46,745 nt of DNA, from assembly GCA_949291395.1 (NCBI GenBank), contig CASEVW010000114.1, positions 1-46,745 on the forward strand. Reading direction: 5' to 3'. Made by a program: the position numbers and the translations under genes. This document shows positions 31,615 to 39,432 of the stretch, in pieces. The stretch comes from an uncultured Oscillospiraceae bacterium (lineage in GTDB: Bacteria; Bacillota; Clostridia; Oscillospirales; Ruminococcaceae). The notes under the pieces were generated by a model. It saw only the letters and a list, made by a program, of their open reading frames with translations, made no database searches and was not told the origin of the DNA. Position 1 is the first letter of the stretch. Every line of letters begins with the position of its first letter.

Positions 31615-32799
31615 ATGCTCAATCAGGAACAGCAGAACAATGTAGTGGCCCTGTGCCAGAAACTCATCCAGTCCCCCAGCTACAGCGGCCACGAAGACGG
31701 CGTTGTGGCCCGTTTGAAGGAATTTTTCGAGGCCAACGGCTTTGACAGCGTCCATGTGGACCGCTACGGCAACGTGATCGGCTGCATCAAGGGCAACCGT
31801 CCCGGCCCCCGCCTGCAGTTCGACGGCCACATCGACACCGTGCCCGTGGAAGACGCTTCCAAGTGGGATCACGATCCCTTTGCCGCCGAGATCGTGGACG
31901 GCAAGATCTACGGCCGCGGCACCTCTGACATGAAGGGCGCCGTTGCCGCCATGGCCTGCGCCGCCGCCAACTTTGCCAAGGAGACCAACCGCGACTTCGC
32001 CGGCGAGATCTACGTGGCCGGCGTGGTGCACGAGGAGTGCTTCGAGGGCGTTGCCGCCCGCGAGATCAGCGCCTACGTCAAGCCGGACTATGTGGTCATC
32101 GGCGAGGCCAGCCAGCTGAACCTGAAGATCGGCCAGCGGGGCCGCGCCGAGATCGTTGTGGAGACCTTCGGCAAGCCCTGCCACAGCGCCAACCCGGAAA
32201 AGGGCATCAACGCCGTGTACAAGATGGCCAAGGTCATCGAGGCCATCCGCACCCTGGAGCCCACCCATCACCCCGTGCTGGGCGACGGCATCCTGGAGCT
32301 GACCGACATCAAGTCCGCCCCGTACCCCGGCGCTTCCGTTGTGCCCGAGTACTGCCGCGCCACCTATGACCGCCGCCTGCTGGTGGGCGAGACCAAGGAG
32401 AGCGTGCTGGCTCCCATCAACGCCCTGCTGGAAAAGCTGATGGCCGAGGACCCCGAGCTGAAGGTAAAGGCCAGCTACGCCGTGGGCAAAGAGATGTGCC
32501 ACACCGGCAACGAGATCGAGGGCGAGCGCTTCTTCCCCGGCTGGCTGTACGATGAGAACGACGACTTCGTGCAGGCTGTTTACGGCCAGCTGAAGGAGAT
32601 GGGCTACGACCCCACCATCACACAGTACAACTTCTGCACCAACGGCAGCCACTATGCGGGCGAGGCCGGCATCAAGACCTTCGGCCTTGGACCCAGCCGT
32701 GAGAACCTGGCCCACACCATCAACGAGTACATCGAGATCGACCAGCTGGTCAAGGTCTGCGACTGCTACACCGGCGTGATGAAGGCCCTGCTGAAATAA
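31615..32799 (+). CDS. ygeY: YgeY-type M20 family metallohydrolase
   Basis: A Zn-dependent deacylase/peptidase-like enzyme of 394 aa. The ATG at 31615 follows AGGAGG; an in-frame extension to 31423 passes through a hairpin and is rejected. The metal site shows DGHIDTVP (His72, Asp74), GRGTSDMKGA and VVHEECFEG; GRAEIVVETFGKPCHSANP is the dimerisation-domain His. YgeY always travels with YgeX and is implicated in releasing diaminopropionate or a related acid from an N-acyl or carbamoyl precursor. Confidence 0.92.
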   Translation: MLNQEQQNNVVALCQKLIQSPSYSGHEDGVVARLKEFFEANGFDSVHVDRYGNVIGCIKGNRPGPRLQFDGHIDTVPVEDASKWDHDPFAAEIVDGKIYGRGTSDMKGAVAAMACAAANFAKETNRDFAGEIYVAGVVHEECFEGVAAREISAYVKPDYVVIGEASQLNLKIGQRGRAEIVVETFGKPCHSANPEKGINAVYKMAKVIEAIRTLEPTHHPVLGDGILELTDIKSAPYPGASVVPEYCRATYDRRLLVGETKESVLAPINALLEKLMAEDPELKVKASYAVGKEMCHTGNEIEGERFFPGWLYDENDDFVQAVYGQLKEMGYDPTITQYNFCTNGSHYAGEAGIKTFGLGPSRENLAHTINEYIEIDQLVKVCDCYTGVMKALLK

Positions 32800-32808
32800 A
32801 AAATGTCT

Positions 32809-32879
32809 GCCCCGCTCCCAGCCGAGGCCGGGTCCCCCTGATCCCCGGCCTCGGCTCTCCCAGGGGCGGGGCTTCTTTT
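32809..32879 (+). terminator. Long hairpin with T-rich tail between ygeY and the deacylase gene
   Basis: GCCCCGC..AGCCGAGGCCGGG paired with CCCGGCCTCGGCT..GCGGGGC, then TTCTTTTC. An intrinsic terminator or partial terminator inside the cluster, 30 bp before the next start. Confidence 0.65.
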
Positions 32880-32909
32880 CACCCATTGACAGAAAGTGTG
32901 AAGATAACA

Positions 32910-34502
32910 ATGTCTACTCTGCTTATCAAAAACGGCCGCATCATCGACGGCACCGGCGCCGCCGGCTTTGACGGCGACGTGCTGGTGAAGGACGGCAAGA
33001 TCGCCGCCATCGGCACCGTGACCGAAAGCGCCGACCAGGTGATCGACGCCTCCGGCCTGGTGGTGGCCCCCGGCTTTATCGACACCCACAGCCACAGCGA
33101 CCTGGACGTGCTGCTGCGGCCCCAGGTTCTGCCCAAGATCATGCAGGGCATCACCACCGAGCTGCTGGGCCAGGACGGCGTGTCCATGGCGCCGCTGCCG
33201 GTGCAGTACATCAGCCCCTGGCGCAAAAACCTGGCCGGCCTGGACGGCGACTCCGACGAGATCGACTGGACCTACGAGACCACCGAAAATTACTTAAAGA
33301 TGATCGAGGCGGCCCACCCCGGCCTGAACGAGATGTATCTTGTGCCCCACGGCAACATCCGCATGGAGGCTATGGGCCTGGACAACCGGCTGCCCACCGA
33401 CGAAGAGATCGAAAAGATGAAAGCCATCACCCGCCGGGAGATGGAAGCCGGCGCCATGGGCCTTTCCACCGGCCTGATCTACATCCCCTGCGCCTACTCC
33501 GAGAGCAAGGAGATCATCGAGATGTGCAAGGTGGTGGCGGAATACGACGGCGTGTTCGTCATCCACCAGCGCAGCGAGGCCGACACCATCCTGGACAGCA
33601 TGAAAGAGGTCATCGAGATCGGCCGCAAGTCCGGCGCGAAGGTACATTGGAGCCACTTCAAGGTCTGCGGCAAGCAGAACTGGGATAAGATCGACGCCGT
33701 GCTGGAGCTGCTGGAGGAGGCCAAAAAAGAGGGCATCACCGTCAGCTTCGACCAGTACCCCTATGTGGCGGGCAGCACCATGATGGGCGCCATCCTGCCC
33801 CCCTGGGTGCACGACGGCGGCACCGACAAGGCGGTGGCCCGCCTGGCCGACCCGGAGCTGCGCAAAAAGATGGTCTACGATATGGAGCACGGCATCCCCG
33901 GCTGGGACAACTTCGTGGATTTTGCCGGCTTTGAAAACATCTACGTGACCAGCGTAAAGACCGAACAGAACGCCGACGCGGTGGGCCTGTCCATCGTGGA
34001 ACTGGCCGAAAAGCGGGGCACCGACCCCTACACCGCCGCCTTCGATTTGCTGATGCAGGAGGAGAACGCCGTGGGCATGGTGGACTTCTACGGCATCGAA
34101 GAGCACGTGAAGCGTTTTATGATGCGCCCCGAGATGAACGCCTGCACCGACGGCCTGCTCTGCCCGGGCAAGCCCCATCCCCGGCTGTACGGCAGCTTCG
34201 TGCGCATCCTGGGCAAGTATGTGCGGGAAGAAAAGCTGATGAGCCTGGAACAGGCCATCTACAAGATGACCGGCAAGCCCGCCAGCGTGCTGCGCCTGGC
34301 CGACCGTGGCCAGCTGAAAGAGGGCAACTGGGCCGACATCACCATTTTTGATGCCGCCACCGTGGCCGACAAGGGCACCTTTGTGGACCCCATCCAGTTC
34401 CCGGAAGGCATCGCCTACGTGATCGTGAACGGCGCTGTGGCCGTGGACCACGGCAAGCACACCGGCGCGTTGAACGGCCAGGTGATCCGCCACAAAAAGT
34501 AA
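32910..34502 (+). CDS. N-acyl-D-amino-acid deacylase-type amidohydrolase
   Basis: A metal hydrolase of 530 aa resembling D-aminoacylase. APGFIDTHSHSDLD supplies His60 and His62; GAMGLSTGLIYIPC, IHQRSEAD, VHWSHFKVCG and PHPRLYGSF (late His) match the family. The ATG at 32910 is used; the ribosome site (GTGAAG) is weaker than its neighbours, and a TTG at 32886 is possible. In this cluster it may act on an N-acyl or N-carbamoyl amino acid made from purines. It sits behind a terminator-like hairpin and before another. Confidence 0.85.
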   Translation: MSTLLIKNGRIIDGTGAAGFDGDVLVKDGKIAAIGTVTESADQVIDASGLVVAPGFIDTHSHSDLDVLLRPQVLPKIMQGITTELLGQDGVSMAPLPVQYISPWRKNLAGLDGDSDEIDWTYETTENYLKMIEAAHPGLNEMYLVPHGNIRMEAMGLDNRLPTDEEIEKMKAITRREMEAGAMGLSTGLIYIPCAYSESKEIIEMCKVVAEYDGVFVIHQRSEADTILDSMKEVIEIGRKSGAKVHWSHFKVCGKQNWDKIDAVLELLEEAKKEGITVSFDQYPYVAGSTMMGAILPPWVHDGGTDKAVARLADPELRKKMVYDMEHGIPGWDNFVDFAGFENIYVTSVKTEQNADAVGLSIVELAEKRGTDPYTAAFDLLMQEENAVGMVDFYGIEEHVKRFMMRPEMNACTDGLLCPGKPHPRLYGSFVRILGKYVREEKLMSLEQAIYKMTGKPASVLRLADRGQLKEGNWADITIFDAATVADKGTFVDPIQFPEGIAYVIVNGAVAVDHGKHTGALNGQVIRHKK

Positions 34503-34532
34503 ACCGATCCAAACATATCCCCCGATCTCCAG

Positions 34533-34603
34533 CGGCGCGCGGCTGGACAAAATGCGCTTTTTGAAAAAGCTGCATCTTTGTCCCGGCTGCGCGCCGTTTT
34601 TTT
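34533..34603 (+). terminator. Strong terminator before nfnA
   Basis: CGGCGCGCGGCTGGACAAA paired with TTTGTCCCGGCTGCGCGCCG (one bulge), enclosing GCTTTTT/AAAAAGC, followed by TTTTTTT. nfnA starts 28 bp later, so it needs readthrough or its own promoter; I see none that is convincing. Confidence 0.85.
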
Positions 34604-34630
34604 CGGGCATTTGAAAGGAGAATCCCCCTT

Positions 34631-35473
34631 ATGTTCAAGATTTTGGAAAAGACCCCCTTGAACCCCACCGTGACCAAAATGGTCATCCACGCCCCGCTGG
34701 TGGCCAAAAAGGCCCAGCCCGGCCAGTTCATCATCTACCGCGCCAGCGAGGACGGCGAGCGTGTGCCCCTGACCATCGCTGACTACGACCGGGAAGCCGG
34801 CACCGTGACCATCATCTTCCAGATCGTGGGCGGTTCCACCATGGAGCTGAACGCCCTGAACGAGGGCGACTGCCTGGCGGACTTTGTGGGCCCCCTGGGC
34901 ACCCCCAGCCACCTGGACGGCCTGAAAAAGGTGGCCGTTGTGGGCGGCGGCGTGGGCTGCGCCATCGCCTACCCCATCGCCAAAAAGCTGCACCAGCTGG
35001 GCTGCGAGGTACACAGCATCGTGGGCTTCCGCAGCAAAGACCTGGTGATCTTGGAAGACGAGTTCAAGGCCTGTTCTGACAAACTGGTGATGATGACCGA
35101 CGACGGCAGCCATGGCCAGAAGGGCGTGGTGACCGCGCCCCTGGAAGAGCTGATCCAGAACGGTGAAAACTACGACGAGGTGATCGCCATCGGCCCGCTG
35201 GTGATGATGAAATTCGTCTGCCTGACCACCAAAAAGTACGGCGTAAAGACCACCGTTTCCATGAACCCCATCATGATCGACGGCACCGGCATGTGCGGCG
35301 GCTGCCGCCTGACCGTGGGCGGCGAGACCAAGTTCGCCTGCGTGGACGGCCCCGACTTTGACGGCCACCTGGTGGATTTTGACGAAGCCATGCACCGGGG
35401 CGCCATGTACCGGGACTTTGAAGCCCACGCCCGCGAGACCAGCTGCAATCTGCTGCACAAGGAGGTAAAGTAA
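34631..35473 (+). CDS. nfnA: NfnA/GltA-associated ferredoxin-NADP reductase-like subunit
   Basis: The small flavin/Fe-S subunit (280 aa) of NADH-dependent reduced ferredoxin:NADP oxidoreductase or a sulfide dehydrogenase-like complex. An FNR-type FAD region (KAQPGQFIIYRASEDGERVP, residues 32-51) is followed by a nucleotide fold (VAVVGGGVGCAIAYPIAKKL) and a C-terminal Cys cluster (MCGGCRL, then FACVDGPDFDGHLVDFD). It begins after AAAGGAG and is separated by only 1 bp from gltA/nfnB, the usual pair. It probably balances NADH, NADPH and ferredoxin for the redox steps of the upstream cluster. Confidence 0.92.
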   Translation: MFKILEKTPLNPTVTKMVIHAPLVAKKAQPGQFIIYRASEDGERVPLTIADYDREAGTVTIIFQIVGGSTMELNALNEGDCLADFVGPLGTPSHLDGLKKVAVVGGGVGCAIAYPIAKKLHQLGCEVHSIVGFRSKDLVILEDEFKACSDKLVMMTDDGSHGQKGVVTAPLEELIQNGENYDEVIAIGPLVMMKFVCLTTKKYGVKTTVSMNPIMIDGTGMCGGCRLTVGGETKFACVDGPDFDGHLVDFDEAMHRGAMYRDFEAHARETSCNLLHKEVK

Positions 35474-35474
35474 T

Positions 35475-36863
35475 ATGCCCAATATGGAACCCAACAAATG
35501 CCCCATGCCGGTGCAGGACCCCGTTCTGCGCAGCCGGAATTTTGACGAAGTAGCCCTGGGCTACACCCCCGAGATGGCCGTGAACGAGGCCAAGCGCTGC
35601 CTTGGCTGCAAGCACAAGCCCTGCCAGAGCGGCTGCCCGGTGGGCATCGACATCCCCGCCTTTGTGAGCAAGGTGGCCGAAGAGGACTTTGAGGGCGCTT
35701 ACCAGGTGCTCAGCGCTTCCAGCGCCCTGCCCGCCGTGTGCGGCCGGGTATGCCCCCAGGAGACCCAGTGCGAGGGCAAATGCGTGCGGGGCATCAAGCA
35801 CGAATCGGTGGGCATCGGCCGGCTGGAACGCTTTGTGGCGGACTGGCACCGGGAGCATGTTACCGCCGCCCCCGCCCTGCCTCAGCAGAACGGCCATAAG
35901 GTGGCCGTCATCGGCTCCGGCCCCAGCGGCCTGACCGCCGCCGGCGACCTGGCCAAGCTGGGCTACAAGGTCACCGTGTACGAAGCGCTGCACACCCCCG
36001 GCGGCGTACTGGTGTACGGCATCCCCGAGTTCCGCCTGCCCAAGGAGATCGTGCGCAAGGAGATCGAGGGCCTGAAAGCCCTGGGCGTGGACGTGGAGAC
36101 CGACGTGGTCATCGGCCGCACCCTCACCATCGACGAGCTGTTCGAGATGGGCAACGAAGCGGTGTTCATCGGTTCCGGCGCGGGCCTGCCCCGGTTCATG
36201 GGCATCCCCGGCGAAAGCCTGAACGGCGTGTACTCCGCCAACGAGTTTTTGACCCGCATCAACCTGATGAAGGCCTACAAGCCCGATTCCAAGACTCCCA
36301 TCCAGCGAGCCAAGAACGTGGCCATCGTGGGCGGCGGCAACGTGGCCATGGACGCTGCCCGCTGCGCTAAGCGGCTGGGCGCTGAAAACGTGTACATCGT
36401 CTACCGCCGGGGCATGGAAGAGCTGCCCGCCCGCAAGGAAGAAGTGGAGCACGCCGAGGAAGAGGGCATCATCTTCAAGACCCTTTCCAACCCCATCGAA
36501 GTGCTGGGCGATGACAAGGGCTATGTGAAGGGCCTGGTCTGCCAGGAGATGGAGCTGGGCGAGCCGGACGCCTCCGGCCGCCGCCGTCCCGTGGCGAAAG
36601 AGGGCTGTACCTTCACCCTGGACGTGGACTGCATGGTCATGTCCATCGGCACCAGCCCCAACCCGCTGATCCGCTCCACCACTCCCGGCCTGGAGACCGA
36701 TAAGCACGGCTGCATCATCACCAACGGCAGCGACGGCCTGACCACCCGCACCGGTGTATACGCCGGCGGCGACGCGGTGACCGGCGCGGCCACCGTTATC
36801 CTGGCCATGGGCGCTGGCAAGGAAGCGGCCAAGGCCATTGATGAGTACATTCGCAACAAGTAA
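35475..36863 (+). CDS. gltA: NfnB / NADPH-dependent glutamate synthase small-subunit-like protein (GltA)
   Basis: The large NADP/FAD subunit, 462 aa. Residues 42-54 hold the Cys pattern CLGCKHKPCQSGC, with a second set in VCGRVCPQETQCEGKC. The FAD fold starts at VAVIGSGPSGLTAAGDLAKL and the NADP fold at VAIVGGGNVAMDAARCA; YAGGDAVTGAATVILAMGAG closes the FAD domain. Often annotated glutamate synthase, but next to nfnA an electron-bifurcating transhydrogenase is more likely. It shares the GltD module with YgfK in the same cluster. A copy of its last 14 codons recurs 109 bp after its stop. Confidence 0.93.
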   Translation: MPNMEPNKCPMPVQDPVLRSRNFDEVALGYTPEMAVNEAKRCLGCKHKPCQSGCPVGIDIPAFVSKVAEEDFEGAYQVLSASSALPAVCGRVCPQETQCEGKCVRGIKHESVGIGRLERFVADWHREHVTAAPALPQQNGHKVAVIGSGPSGLTAAGDLAKLGYKVTVYEALHTPGGVLVYGIPEFRLPKEIVRKEIEGLKALGVDVETDVVIGRTLTIDELFEMGNEAVFIGSGAGLPRFMGIPGESLNGVYSANEFLTRINLMKAYKPDSKTPIQRAKNVAIVGGGNVAMDAARCAKRLGAENVYIVYRRGMEELPARKEEVEHAEEEGIIFKTLSNPIEVLGDDKGYVKGLVCQEMELGEPDASGRRRPVAKEGCTFTLDVDCMVMSIGTSPNPLIRSTTPGLETDKHGCIITNGSDGLTTRTGVYAGGDAVTGAATVILAMGAGKEAAKAIDEYIRNK

Positions 36864-36899
36864 GATCGTCAGCTGAACGGATGCGCAAGCCTTTTTCTT

Positions 36900-36958
36900 C
36901 GCTTTGCTTTTGGCAAAGCGAGGCCCGCTCCGGGGCATTTTTGCCTTTGCAAAAATGC
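36900..36958 (+). repeat. Two adjacent palindromes between gltA and its tail copy
   Basis: CGCTTTGC/GCAAAGCG (36900-36920) and GCATTTTTGC/GCAAAAATGC (36935-36958, perfect 10 bp). They lie in the 108-bp piece that separates the gltA stop from the duplicated gltA tail, and could be part of a small inserted palindromic element. Either could also act as a terminator stem. Confidence 0.5.
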
Positions 36959-36971
36959 TTTTCCCTGCGCT

Positions 36972-37016
36972 AAAGAGGCTGCCAAGGCCATTGACGAGTA
37001 CATCAAAAACAAGTAA
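36972..37016 (+). pseudogene. Duplicated 3' end of gltA (14 codons plus stop)
   Basis: In frame this reads KEAAKAIDEYIKNK then TAA, against KEAAKAIDEYIRNK then TAA at the true end of gltA (36822-36863): 13 of 14 residues match, with silent base changes. There is no ribosome site or start. It is either the tail of an older gltA copy or a tail displaced by insertion of the palindromic piece. Confidence 0.7.
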
Positions 37017-37040
37017 GCCCGTTTCGCTATCTCTCCCCTG

Positions 37041-37089
37041 AAAAAGGCCGGTACGCACTGGAACAACAGGCGTACCGGTCTTTTTTTTT
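37041..37089 (+). terminator. Terminator ending the purine/nfn cluster
   Basis: AAAGGCCGGTACGC/GCGTACCGGTCTTT with a 13-nt loop and a run of nine or more T. The following 200 bp to 37289 are AT-rich; TATACT at 37187-37192 is a possible -10 for the next gene, with no clear -35. Confidence 0.9.
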
Positions 37090-37289
37090 GCGCAAAAACG
37101 CCTCGGCTTTTGCCCGGCGGCGGCGTTTTTCCTATATTTTCGGCAGATTTTACCCCGCATTACTAGAACATATATTATTTATTTGCTATACTTAAGCTAG
37201 AAGAGACTACACTCCCGCAAAAACAACCAAAAAGGGCCGTTTGGCATCCCGCCCCGGCTCTGCACTGAAAAAGAGAGGAACTGTGCAAC

Positions 37290-38096
37290 ATGATCCAGAA
37301 CAACGCGATCGACTTCAACGAAAAAAACGGCTTTATCTGTGATATGGACGGCGTGATCTATCACGGCAACATCATCCTGCCCGGCGTGGCGGAGTTCATC
37401 CAGTGGCTCCACGACGAAAAAAAGGAATACCTGTTTTTGACCAACAACAGCGGCTACACCCCCAGGGAACTGAACCAGAAGCTGCTGCGCATGGGCCTGG
37501 ATGTGCCCGAAGAGCGTTTTTACACCAGCGCCCTGGCCACCGCCGCCTTTTTGAAAGAGCAGGCCCCGGGCTGCTCGGTGTTCGCCATCGGCGAGGCCGG
37601 CCTGCTGAACGCATTGTATGATGCGGGCATCACCATGAACGACGTGAACCCGGACTATGTGGTGGTGGGCGAGGGGCGCTCCTATTCGCTGGACACCCTG
37701 ACCAAGGCCACCAACCTGGTGCTGGGCGGCGCAAAGCTGATCGGCGCGAACTCCGACGTGTCCGGCCCCATCGAAAAGGGCATCGCCCCGGCCTGCCGGG
37801 CCCTGGTGGCCCCTATCGAGATGGCCACCGGCACCCAGGCCTACTTCTGCGGCAAGCCCAACCCCCTGATGATGCGCACCGGCCTGCGGATGCTGCACTG
37901 CCATTCCGCCGACGCGGTCATGGTGGGCGACCGGATGGACACCGATGTGATCTCCGGCATGGAGAGCGGCATGTCCACGGTGCTGGTGCTCTCCGGCCTG
38001 TCCACCCTGGACACCTTGAAGACCTACGCCTACCGGCCCACCATGGTGCTGAACGGCGTGGGCGACATCGCCTCCATCGCCCGCTCGATGAAATGA
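37290..38096 (+). CDS. HAD-superfamily IIA phosphatase (NagD-like)
   Basis: A cytoplasmic phosphatase (268 aa) acting on small phosphates such as nucleoside or sugar phosphates; the substrate cannot be read from sequence. Motif I is CDMDGVIYHG (Asp18, Asp20), motif II TNNSGY, the C2a cap follows, motif III is in FCGKPNPLMM (Lys), and motif IV is VGDRMDTDV. The start is preceded by GAGAGGAA. It is alone between two terminators. Confidence 0.92.
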   Translation: MIQNNAIDFNEKNGFICDMDGVIYHGNIILPGVAEFIQWLHDEKKEYLFLTNNSGYTPRELNQKLLRMGLDVPEERFYTSALATAAFLKEQAPGCSVFAIGEAGLLNALYDAGITMNDVNPDYVVVGEGRSYSLDTLTKATNLVLGGAKLIGANSDVSGPIEKGIAPACRALVAPIEMATGTQAYFCGKPNPLMMRTGLRMLHCHSADAVMVGDRMDTDVISGMESGMSTVLVLSGLSTLDTLKTYAYRPTMVLNGVGDIASIARSMK

Positions 38097-38110
38097 TGTA
38101 AAAAGCAGCG

Positions 38111-38143
38111 AAAGGCGGCCCGTGCGTTGCACGGGCCGCCTTT
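38111..38143. terminator. Bidirectional terminator
   Basis: AAAGGCGGCCCGTGC/GCACGGGCCGCCTTT with a GTT loop, between the convergent HAD phosphatase and P-loop genes. Confidence 0.85.
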
Positions 38144-38154
38144 GCTCTTCTTTT

Positions 38155-38706
38155 TTACCGCCGGGGCGCTTTCCAGACGGTCCGCCGCACCGGGCTCCAT
38201 TGCAGCGGCAGATGGTAGCGCTCCTGGATCAGCACCGGCTGCCAGTTATGCCGCCGGCACTGGTCCCGATAATAGGCGTTTTCTTCCAGCACCGTCTCCA
38301 GCGTACAGCCGGAATCGTCCAGCCGCTGCTCGATGGCGTTGGCGTGGGCTTTTATGTCCCCAAAATGCCGCCAGATGTACCCCTCGCTCATCACCAGGCA
38401 GAAAAACCGGATCTGGCCCCGGTGTTCCGGCGGCAGGTCCTCCGCCCAGTCCAGGGGGATGTAGCCCCCTTCCACGATCAGGTTTTGCCGGTTTTCAATG
38501 GCGGTCTTGACCATCTCCCGCAGGATCGGCCACAGATAGGCTTCCAGTTCCCGGTCGTCCTCCGGGGTGAGGGCGGTCTGCCCGCTGCGGATCAGCCCCA
38601 TCTTCAGCAGGTCGATGGAAAGATAGGGCCAGCGGCACTGTTCCAACAGGCGCTGGGCCAGCAGGGTCTTGCCGGTGTGGGAAGCGCCGGTGATCAGCAC
38701 GACCAT
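38155..38706 (-). CDS. P-loop nucleotide-binding protein (adenylate-kinase-like)
   Basis: A small cytoplasmic NTPase or kinase of 183 aa. Walker A is GASHTGKT at residues 7-14, directly at the N-terminus. Further blocks are YLSIDLLKMGLIRSG, the strand NLIVEGGYIPLDW (as in 2-phosphoglycerate- or chloramphenicol-kinase-like proteins), and a basic C-terminus. AAAGGAG lies 7 nt before the ATG. Substrate unknown. Confidence 0.75.
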   Translation of the reverse strand: MVVLITGASHTGKTLLAQRLLEQCRWPYLSIDLLKMGLIRSGQTALTPEDDRELEAYLWPILREMVKTAIENRQNLIVEGGYIPLDWAEDLPPEHRGQIRFFCLVMSEGYIWRHFGDIKAHANAIEQRLDDSGCTLETVLEENAYYRDQCRRHNWQPVLIQERYHLPLQWSPVRRTVWKAPRR

Positions 38707-38735
38707 GGGCTTGCTCCTTTCGCTTTTTTACCAAA

Positions 38736-38764
38736 AGCCTATCCCTTTTTGCGCTCCTTGTCAA
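38736..38764 (-). promoter_or_regulatory. Promoter of the P-loop gene
   Basis: Minus-strand TTGACA, 17 bp, TAGGCT, about 30 bp before the ATG. Confidence 0.6.
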
Positions 38765-38787
38765 CTGGCCCAGTAAGCTTTTCTATG

Positions 38788-39432
38788 TTACGCATATTTC
38801 CGTTTGAACAATGCAATTGACAAAAGATAAGATAGTGCGAAAATAAGGATCGTGCTTACAAATCCGATCATCATGCTCAAATCGAAATGATCCACAACAA
38901 AGCCCATGATCGCATTGTCTGTTACGCGTGACCAGATCCCCAAAACAATCAGCAGGATGATCAGAATGAACATCACCGCAAATCCCGCATTGACGCCTTT
39001 CCAATAGTTCGATGGAAGCATAAACGCAAGGAACAGCAAGACGACACAAAAAGAGGCCACGGACAGAAACAAATAGAAGCCAAACCGATACGCTGGGAAA
39101 CAAAAATAAGAGATCGTGTTTACCACGAGCGCAACGCACAAACCGATGAGCGCCGCGATCCCCGCAAAGGCATACCGGCTGCTGACGATCTGCTTTTTTG
39201 AAATGGGCAATGCGACCGCATATTTTCCCCATTTCCACTGTTCATCCGAGTTTGCAAGCGTGATCAGCATGGAGGCCACTTCCAGAGGAACCAGTAGGAA
39301 ACTAATGTAGATGGGGCCAGCCCCCTCCAAAACGATCATCAGCGCGGCAATGATGGCCAAGTCCATGACCAGCCGGGCGATCCCGTATTTCTTCCGAACC
39401 GTCAGGAAGTCTTTGATCAATAAGCCTTTCAT
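38788..39432 (-). CDS. ABC-2 type transporter permease
   Basis: A membrane protein of 214 aa with about six hydrophobic segments, beginning MKGLLIKDFLTVRKKYG, a common start in ABC2_membrane_5-type permeases. SDEQWKWGKYAVALPISKKQIVSS is cut here only as description: the W-K-W and LPISK core near residues 66-80 is the cytoplasmic signature of the family. The start overlaps the ATPase stop (ATGA-type, 4 bp). Base composition is visibly lower in GC than the surroundings. It probably exports a peptide or confers stress or antibiotic tolerance. Confidence 0.82.
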   Translation of the reverse strand: MKGLLIKDFLTVRKKYGIARLVMDLAIIAALMIVLEGAGPIYISFLLVPLEVASMLITLANSDEQWKWGKYAVALPISKKQIVSSRYAFAGIAALIGLCVALVVNTISYFCFPAYRFGFYLFLSVASFCVVLLFLAFMLPSNYWKGVNAGFAVMFILIILLIVLGIWSRVTDNAIMGFVVDHFDLSMMIGFVSTILIFALSYLLSIALFKRKYA

